Part shown: positions 56,600 through 64,000 of the stretch, in pieces
How the letters are laid out: the number at the start of each line of letters is the position of its first letter
Position numbering within the stretch: position 1 is the first letter of the stretch
Origin: Hemerocallis citrina
Taxonomy: Eukaryota; Streptophyta; Magnoliopsida; Asparagales; Asphodelaceae
Reading direction: 5' to 3'
Length of the DNA: 64,000 nt
Assembly: GCA_017893485.1 (NCBI GenBank)
Contig: CM030365.1
Location: forward strand, 48,605,712 to 48,669,711
Position numbers and translations under genes: made by a program
Notes under the pieces: generated by a model
Seen by the model: only the letters and a program-made list of their open reading frames with translations
The model's database searches: none
What the model was told of the DNA's origin: nothing

Positions 56600-57547
56600 T
56601 TAAAAGCTATTAGAACGAAGTAAACTAAAAGCCTCATCGAGGCGGTTTAAATGCAACGCTGCCACTTTATCCGCAGATAAACTGGAGGGCCAAAATTTGG
56701 AATAAAATAAAAACTCATCGATAATGTAATCAATCGAAGAAGTGGACTGTAAGAAAATACGTTTGTTCCGTTCACCCCAAATAACCCAAATAATCGCCAT
56801 AATGGAAAGAAACCATGATTTACGAAATTCTTTCCTATAGGATTGATACATCCAGCAAGAAGAGAATTCGGAGGGGAAACCCGGCACTTGCCAGGCAATA
56901 ACAGGGATCGACCACAGAGGTTGAATGAACTCACACTTAAGGAAGAGATAATCGGCATCCTCATGATGAGTTGAGCAAAAAACACACAACTGACCAATCG
57001 CCAGGTTCATCTTGTTATGAACATCTATAGTGAGAAGTTCATTATTCAGTGCTAGCCAAGTGAGGATTTTAGATTTGAGAGGAGCACATGAGCTCCATAA
57101 CTTCTTAGCACTCGGGGAGACGATCCCACCGAAGTTTAGAAATTTGTAGAATGGTTTAACCAAGTAGTTACCAGTGCTGGTCCATTTCCATTTGAAATCT
57201 TCAAACGGTAGCCAGTAAAAAAGGTTAATACCATCAAACAACTCTTGAAGCTCGGTCTCAAGAGACGGTGGAAGCACGTCCGAGAAAGGAATAGACCAAA
57301 ACTTTTGGTTGTTGATTATAATCACATAATCAGCCACCGAGGCAAAGGGATTGGTAGCCTTCTGGTAGAGCTTAGGGAACGCAAGAGCAAGTTTGATGTT
57401 CCCAAACCATAAATCAAGCCAGAATCTAGTCTTTTCGCCATTAGTGCACAGGTGAACAAACCCACACTGAAATGGGCTGGCTACCTTTCAGACCCCTTTC
57501 CAGAATGAAGAGAATTTACGAGGGAGGGAGGGGGGAAACTCTCACAT
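56600..57547 (-). pseudogene. LINE ORF2 C-terminal part with RT zinc-binding domain
   Basis: A 245-codon open frame (57337-56600), preceded by degraded coding sequence to 57547. It contains the zf-RVT pattern: FKWKWTSTGNYLVKPFYKFL, KLWSSCAPLKSKILTWLALNNELLT, then CVFCSTHHEDADYLFLKCEF with its Cys/His residues, LWS and IWVIWGERNKRIF. This domain follows RT in plant L1 ORF2 and is thought to bind nucleic acid. Continuous with the RT at 61648-63060 once the CACTA element is removed. The normal stop is at 56600. Confidence 0.85.
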
Positions 57548-57899
57548 CACTAGTAGAAAACCTTGCAATAATAATGGATTATTTGCAAGCACAAAAAATC
57601 CCTTGTTGGTGCTACCATCAACAATAAATTAATCACAAGAAACTCATCCAATGCAAATGTTTTAACATCCACAAGAGATTCTATTGAATTGTTGCAGGTG
57701 TTGATAATTATAAGGGAACAATTGTAACAAACAATATTCCATTACAAAGTAGAAATAAAATATTTAAAATTTAAAATAAATTAAGTATGAACACGTGCTT
57801 TACACATATAATTTTGCCGCTCAACAATTTGATGCTAAAAAGATACCCATACTTCTCAAATATTGAGCGGGCAAAAAGAGAAAAAAAAAAATCAAAACC

Positions 57900-58320
57900 G
57901 GGAATGTTGTCACCTTAAACCATCAGACCTCTCCCCATTCCCATTTTCCAATCTCACAAACCCTAGAAATAAAAAAAAACCAAAACCAAAACCCCAACCC
58001 TATCATCCATCTTCTTCTCCGTTGGATTCTCAAATCGGAACAGAGAGAGAGAGAGACAGAAATGGCGGCGACGAATAAAGTAGCGGTGAGGTGATCCAAT
58101 TCCACCTGTCATCCACCAGCTTAACGGCTAAGATCCACCTAATTAAACCCTATTTCCAGTGTTTTGTTTCCTCTTCCCTGGGTTTTCCTCTTCGCTTCCT
58201 GGTGCCGACTGCCGCGCGTCTTCCCCTAAATCCCTGATCGATTTGCCATTATTGCAATCAAAAGGATTTCGCGAAAATCACTAGAAGGTATGATTCTCGA
58301 ACTCTTATCATCTTCTTCCA
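57900..58320 (+). pseudogene. Captured host-gene 5' segment inside the CACTA element (inferred)
   Basis: This stretch is richer in GC than its surroundings and looks like a plant 5' untranslated region and first exon: a C/T-rich leader with CAAACCCTAG, a GAGA run (58041-58055), then ATGGCGGCGACGAATAAAG at 58062, a typical plant start context (MAATNKVAVR) followed by a donor-like GCG|GTGAGG and a stop. A second donor-like AAG|GTATGATT lies at 58287, followed by T-rich intron-like DNA. The source gene is not recognisable. CACTA elements are known to capture gene fragments. Confidence 0.45.
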
Positions 58321-59929
58321 TGTGTCTGTATTTGATTCCTGACTATGGATTTTGATATTGGCACTTGTCTGTATGGATTCTTAAATATTGATCGTAAGTA
58401 TGGATTTTGAGTATGGATTTTTAGGTATTTTCTGTATGGATAATGGTTTTTGATATTGGCGCGACAATAGGTTCCTTAGTATTACACATCAGATACCTGG
58501 GGTTATTATATTAGGTAAAATTTAGGTTGAGTATTCGGCACCTTGCTTGCTTTGGATATTTTTGATCATATTTCTTATTTCCCTCATTTGGATTGACATG
58601 GAGACCTGTTATATTCCAAATATTAGTAAGGTGTACATTATTGGTTCGAATTAAGAACAAAGAAAAATTAAGTTGCGAGTAACCGACATAAGGTTCAGTT
58701 TTTACTACTAGTATGACATATGAAAATAGGAAAATCATAGACAATTTGAGATTGAAACTGCAGAGACTTGAGGAGAGTTGGTTAGACATGATTTGTGATA
58801 AATGGGAGTGTAAATGTAAGTCAGGGAAGAGGAAACATATAATTAAGTTCCTATAGGGATAGATTTTGATCCATTCGTACGTACATGCTGTACCTGTATG
58901 GATGAGTATACATATAATTAAGTTCCTGCACATCTGTAACTGAAAGGGGCCGAATGAAGATTGTATTAGAGAATTTCATATAAGCTTAAGGAATGAGATA
59001 TTGAACGTAAGATGGTTTGAAACTCTTCAGCATTTGGTGTTTAACTGAGAAACGTTTGTTGGTGAGTGAGTGATTGAAGCTGCAAGATGATCTGATATAT
59101 ATCCAGTATATATCCTCCATATCTGATAGATACAGCACTTAGATATATAAATAAATAAATATACGTCACTTGAATAAATAAAAATATAGCATATAAATCA
59201 AGTTTAAGAACAGATCGTGCTGGCAGCTTCAACCTCTCACACCAACAAATCTGATGGAAATCAAAGGGGTAATATAGCCTAAACTTTCATGCAAACTCCT
59301 AAATGTGTAGATTGAATAGGAATGATGGGCGAATGAATTGATCGGGAAAGATCAGAAGACCAAAAAAGCAGACAATGGAAAACCAGCGGTCATGGAGTCA
59401 AAAGATAGCATATGTTTGTTGAAAATGGAGATCTTACAGATGTCATACACAAAAATAGAAAACCTGAAATTAAAACCTTTAGCTGATTACCTATTACGTT
59501 TCACGGTCGTAAGAGATTTCACCTAGTGAGATAGGGAAAATGTTGTGTATTGGTGTATTTAGGGACACTGTCAAATATACAAAGTAGCAGAAAGTGCAAT
59601 TTTTTTTTCTTTTCAGAATTTGTGGTTTCAGTAAACATTAAGCTAGAGATTTCCTTTTCAGTAGAAGTTTTGGTGCTACCTAAGAAGTTAGACATATCTG
59701 TAATTCCTTTTCAGTACAATTTTTTTTTCTTTTCAAAATTTGTGGTTTCAGTAAACATTAAGCTAGACATATCTGTAATTTACCCAAGAAGTTCACATGT
59801 ATCATTGAAAGAACACAGCCTTCCCTTCAAAATTTGTAGTTTTTTACTTTCTTTTTGAGTTTTGGCCTTTCGCTATGCATTGATTTCTTATCATTGATGG
59901 AACACAGCCAGGGCCGGCACTAAGTTCCT

Positions 59930-60960
59930 CTATATTAAGTTTTGTTTAAACCCGATTTTATTCTACGGAGATGGAAATGTTCGAATCCATGACGATCAAC
60001 ATGGCAATGAAGATAACAATATCTATAGTGGTGAAGAAGATGCAGTAGATGATAATGATGATACCAATGAATTGGAGTTCCACAGCTGATTTTCTATTTT
60101 AAATATTTTCACATTGATTAGAATCTAACTTGTTTCTGATTTCTCTTAATAGTTAGTATTACATGTGCTTAAAGTGGACATGAGATTTACTTGTGATTGA
60201 GGTAGACATGAGCTTTCATTTTTGATAAAATAATTGAAACAAGTGATTTCTTTGTGAAGTTTGATAGAAACTTTAGTTTCTGGGATGAATATGAGGACTT
60301 TATCTTATGTCTCAATGTTTTTTATATCTCTCTCTGTTTTTTATATTGTAAGGACTTTATCTTATGTCTCAATACCAGCTCAAAAAATTGTTTCATAAAA
60401 TCCTCTAATTTATGTGTTTACATCTTGAATTTCAGGTTTATATTCCTGAGATGAATATGAGAGATTCATTTCCTGTGAATGGTGTTGCCTTCATATATAT
60501 TCTCCTTAAAGATTAAACTGGAGCTGAACAAAACAGACTCCTGAGATCAGGTATGTAACTAAGAACTTATGCCGATTTTTTTGCTTTGGTTAAATTTTGT
60601 ATTTCTTTCTTCCCGAACTTATGCCGTTTTTTTTTCTTCCGAATTTTTGCCGAATTCCAAATATTAAATCTTGCCGAATGATTCCCGAATGCCGAATTTG
60701 TGACTGATCCTGATAAGATGGAAACCTTGAAACAAAGGTTGGAAAATACTACTGTCGACTCATCCAATAGTCAAATACGACAAGAGGTAGCCTATATTTA
60801 ATTGCCTCAATTGGATAATATATTATTATCTATATATATTGAATAACGAGTTCTAATTTTGTATTGTTTCTTTTTCATGTAGTCTATATGTAGTGGCGAT
60901 GACTATGAGACAGTGGGTAATGAGGAACATGCAGAAGACCTTACGTGAAAAGTGAAGTTG
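59930..60960 (+). pseudogene. Exon-like remnants in the CACTA interior
   Basis: 59972-60089 reads an acidic stretch ending EDAVDDNDDTNELEFHS and a stop. 60714-60786 reads METLKQRLENTTVDSS-like residues up to a GAG|GTAGCC donor; 60881 (TTTTCATGTAG) is an acceptor leading to a short acidic exon with a stop at 60946. The spliced pieces resemble the tail of a small CACTA accessory protein but are too short to assign. The rest (60090-60560, 60960-61260) is AT-rich with no gene. A cluster of GCCGAA words lies at 60568-60700. Confidence 0.35.
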
Positions 60961-61647
60961 GGGATACATGGAAGCAGTAGCGGGTTAAAAGTTATTTTGA
61001 AAACATTTTATTTTGTTTTTTGGAGTTTCACAACTTATCTTTTCTTCTAGAATGTATTGTTGTTTTGGCACTATGAAACAAACAAAAAAATTTGTAATGA
61101 GAAAGTTCTGAATTATATAATATTCAAATTTTTTTTGCATTATTGTGTTTTCTTTATATAATTGTGTGAATCAATATGTGAAATAATTATATATTCTTCA
61201 TTGTAAAAATACATTCTTTTAATTTGTAAATTTGGTTAAGCCATTCAAATATAATCAGTAATGAAGAAAAAATGTGTGCAATTGCATTCGCGAGGTTGCA
61301 ATTGCAAGGGAATCAGTATCTTGCAGATCTCTGTAGCAATAGCTCATCAGCAATGGGAAAAATCCCTTTTAAAACACATTTGCAATAGACGAATTTGTTG
61401 TAGATATTCTCTTATATATGGGGATAGCAAGGTACAACTTCCATTGCAGATATTCTATTGTGGCTAATATTCGCAAGGGATAGTTAAAATTCCGTTGCGA
61501 ATGTGTACATTAACTAGGAGAGATTTCGCAACAGCACAATTACAAGGGAATGAAGAAAAATCCCTTACAAATGTACACTAACCATGGAATTGTACTCTTC
61601 TCCAAAGGAAATTTCTATTGCTACTGTAGCATTTTCTACTAGTGCAT

Positions 61648-64000
61648 ATTGGTACGGGAAAAACAATTGGAAGAGATCATGCGCACCCAAGGCAGCTGCT
61701 CCTTTTTTAGGAATCTCCATAGACATTTGCCTAAGAGGGCCAAATTTTGGTGTCTGAGATTAAGAACACCCAATCCCCCAGCTGCCTTAGAAGTGCATAT
61801 CAACTTCTAGTTGCAAAGGTGAGAGCCTGCTTTATAGGAATCCGCGCCAGACCAGAAGAAATTCCTTCTGATCCGATCAATCCTCTTAATAACCCAAGTC
61901 AGAAGCTAATAGAAGAACATCATATATGGAGGAATGGAGGAGAGAACGGAGTTGATGAGGATGAGTCTGCCTCCGCGTAAAAGGTTTTTACCAGACCATC
62001 GGTTTAGTCTCGATTCAACCTTTTCAATCATCGGTTACCAATCAGCTGTATGAAGCTTACCCTATCTCAAGGGGATACCCAGATAAGTGATCGGGAAGGA
62101 GGTTGAAACACAATTAAAGAATTGCGCAATCTCTGTTTGCCAGTTATGGGACTCTCCAAGCAAGAGAACAGAAGACTTTTGAAAGTTTATGGCCAATCCT
62201 GAGGTACTTTCAAAGACGTATAGGAGTAACTTCAGGTTACGTAAGGTGTCTCCATTAGGTTTGGCAAAGATAATGGTATCATCAGCGTATTGGAGGTTTA
62301 AAACTCCTCTGAAACTACGAGAACTACCGAGGCCTTCAATAACCCCGGTGTCCCACGCGTTGCAAAGAAGCTTACTGAATACATCCGCAACGACGGCGAA
62401 AAGTAGGGAGGAAATAGGATCCCCCTACCGAAGACCCCGCTTACACTTGAACTTATGCCCTTCCGTCCCATTGATAATAATTGACGAAGTGCAAGCAAAC
62501 AGACTGGATTTGATCCAAGCTATCCATTTCAGGCCAAAACCACAGTGAAAAAGAGTTTCAAAAAGAAAATCCTAGCTAATGTTATCATACACTTTTTGAA
62601 ATTCCAATTTTAACAGGATTCCTTCCAAATTTGATACATGGCAATCAGAAATGATTTCTTGGGCCGATGCCACGCTATCCAGGATAAATCGATCTTTAAT
62701 GAATCCGGAATGCATGGGATCAATTAAAGGAGAGATAATGGCACTAAGACGAGAGGAGAGCACTTTCATTATGATCTTGAAGGTAAAGTTCAATAGACTA
62801 ATCGGCCTAAAGTTAGAAACCAAGTTGGCACCGACAAATTTGGGGATGAGAACGATGTGCGCATAATTGATCCTATCGAAGGAGAGATTCCTTTGATAAA
62901 GATCAGAGAACATTTCAAAGAGATCATCTTTGAGACAATCCCAGAATTTTTGAAAAAAGAAGGCTGGAAAGCCATCCGGACCGGGGGCGGAATCGCTTTT
63001 CAAAGAAAACACCGCCTGCTTGATTTCTTCTAAAGAGAAAGGATCTTCCAAGCTAGAGAGATCGTGCGCCTGCTGACCATACAGTTGTTGCCAGTCCAGA
63101 TGGATAGAGCGATGTTTATCAGTTCCTAACAGGTCTTTAAAAAACCGAAGGAAAGAAGAGTGAATTTCGGGTGCCGAAGATAAATCATTGTCATTATCCA
63201 GGATAAAAGATATCTGATTGCATGCTGCCGATGTGACGCAAAATTGTGGAAAAAAGAGGTGTTGCCGTCACCCTCCTTAAGCCAATGAAACTTGGCTCGC
63301 TGAGCCCATTTAATGTGCTCATTATGGAGTAAGTCCGCGTAGCTTCTTTTGCTAGACGCACGCTCAGAACGTAGGGAATCAGAGATGGGACCATTTTCCT
63401 CCATACGATCAATGGAATCAATGGTCGACAGGAAAACATTTTAAAGAAAGTTATCGTTGGCATATCTTTCTTTATGCCAAATTTTGCTACCAAATTTAAT
63501 GGCATGAAGCTTAATCAGGATGCGGCCTAATCTTGAAGAGCCCGTAATAGAGGAAAGACATTCAGTGATGAGATTGACGAAGGTTTGGTCTTGCAGCCAA
63601 AATTTCTCGAAGCGGAACATGTAAGAACTGGAGAAGTTATAGTTAGAGGATAAAGAGATAGGATTGTGGTCTGACGACGGATTGGGCAAAGCCGAGACGA
63701 AAGAGTTGTGGAAGAAATTGATCCAGTCAGAGGAAATCAGAAATCGATCTAGCTTCGCTAAGGTCGGAGGCGACCTCATGTTCGACCAAGTGAATGATCT
63801 TCCATTGAGAGGCAGATCAGTCAAGTGAATCAATCATTAAAGTGGGAGGAGTCCAAAGAGTAAGAGGAAGTACCCGATCTATCGGAAGAGAATCTGGTGA
63901 CATTAAAATCACCACAAAATAGCCAGAAACTGTTGATGCTGTTTTGGAATGAATTAAATTCGTTCCAGAAAGCATCACGGCGATCCACGGTAGACGGTCC
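61648..64000 (-). pseudogene. LINE ORF2: endonuclease end and reverse transcriptase
   Basis: From the right: endonuclease motif CGDFNVTRF (about 63890-63919), LPLNGRSFTWSN...LDRFLIS and the catalytic-region SDHNPI (63441-63833); linker IKWAQRAKFHWLKEGDGNTSFFHN (63240-63330); RT: SAPGPDGFPAFFFQKFW, HIVLIPK, FRPISLLNFTFKIIMKVLSSRL, HSGFIKDRFILD (62572-63051), then the catalytic YADD at 62278-62289 and YLGIPL. Frames are interrupted by stops (for example near 62570 and 62430). It would nick target DNA and reverse transcribe its RNA on the cut end. Interrupted by CACTA at 61644. Confidence 0.88.

Larger units (their letters stand above)
57548..61644. mobile_element. CACTA (En/Spm) DNA transposon, non-autonomous
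   Basis: 13-bp perfect terminal inverted repeats CACTAGTAGAAAA, flanked by the 3-bp duplication cat (57545-57547, 61645-61647). Subterminal regions carry repeated TTGCAA/AAGGGATTT words (57570-57600 and 61300-61600). No transposase with catalytic motifs is present. The interior contains a gene-promoter-like segment (57900-58290), a 120-bp direct repeat (59597-59647 and 59717-59767) and small exon-like remnants (59970-60090, 60714-60950). It lies in the LINE ORF. Confidence 0.88.
39732..64000 (-). mobile_element. L1-type LINE, 3' part, with three insertions
   Basis: Minus strand: endonuclease C-terminus, RT, and after the CACTA element the RT zinc-binding domain, followed by a long 3' untranslated region. 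The 3' end at 39732-39739 is an oligo(T) on the plus strand. LINE sequence proper: 61648-64000, 56383-57547, 55155-56052 and 39732-40158. It is split by solo LTR A' (40159-55149), a MITE (56061-56374) and a CACTA element (57548-61644), each with target duplication. The 5' end is outside the window. Confidence 0.85.

Noticed and set aside
1..64000. A host defence or metabolic gene system
   Set aside because: Every coding block I could identify belongs to a mobile element; the only genic-looking host sequence is the small captured segment in the CACTA element.

Overview
This window is plant nuclear DNA, almost certainly from an angiosperm with a large, repeat-rich genome. I found no intact host gene. 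Essentially all of the 64 kb is transposable elements inserted into one another. The organism is inferred from the element families: Ty3/gypsy Tat and chromodomain elements with initiator-Met primer sites, a Ty1/copia element, a plant L1-type LINE, a CACTA transposon and a hAT-type MITE. The species cannot be named from the sequence. Letters A to F are my own labels for LTR families.

Outermost layer: a Ty3/gypsy Tat-type element on the minus strand, running off the left edge. Its pol (reverse transcriptase, two RNase H domains, integrase) reads right to left between about 21392 and 14815. It is followed by a 3' region with a 115-bp tandem repeat and by a plus-strand (antisense) multi-exon ORF that reaches base 1. 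Three later insertions split it: element A (1972-12792, duplication acgtc), a solo LTR of the same family (16125-19553, duplication tcctc), and a copia element starting at 21393.

The copia element (minus strand) is itself opened by LTR-E (21403-34783) in its left LTR and by LTR-D (from 38587) in its integrase. LTR-E contains element B (21948-33422, duplication acaag), a LARD-like element with 4.3-kb LTRs and a 2-kb non-coding A-rich interior; its left LTR is invaded by a chimeric LTR (LTR-F). LTR-D contains a minus-strand LINE running from 39732 past the right edge. The LINE carries a solo LTR of family A' (40159-55149, duplication gaaag), a hAT-type MITE (56061-56374) and a CACTA element (57548-61644, duplication cat). 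The A' solo LTR contains a full-length chromodomain element C (41261-52984, duplication cataa). From Tat to element C this is six levels of nesting, most of them supported by matching target-site duplications.

No element looks fully autonomous. Element A has lost RNase H and the integrase core through an RT-integrase junction deletion. Element C has four in-frame TAG stops and a few frameshifts, but it also has two GT-AG segments whose removal restores the reading frame exactly. Recurrent themes across several LTR families are a splice-donor consensus in the leader downstream of the TATA box, CACGTG clusters, paired tRNA-like modules, and a conserved block of about 130 bp near the LTR 3' end. 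The best candidates for something undescribed are the LTR-leader splice donors, the introns of element C, the tRNA-like module pair, the extra acidic/coiled-coil ORF of element A, and the inverted/chimeric LTR arrangement of element B.
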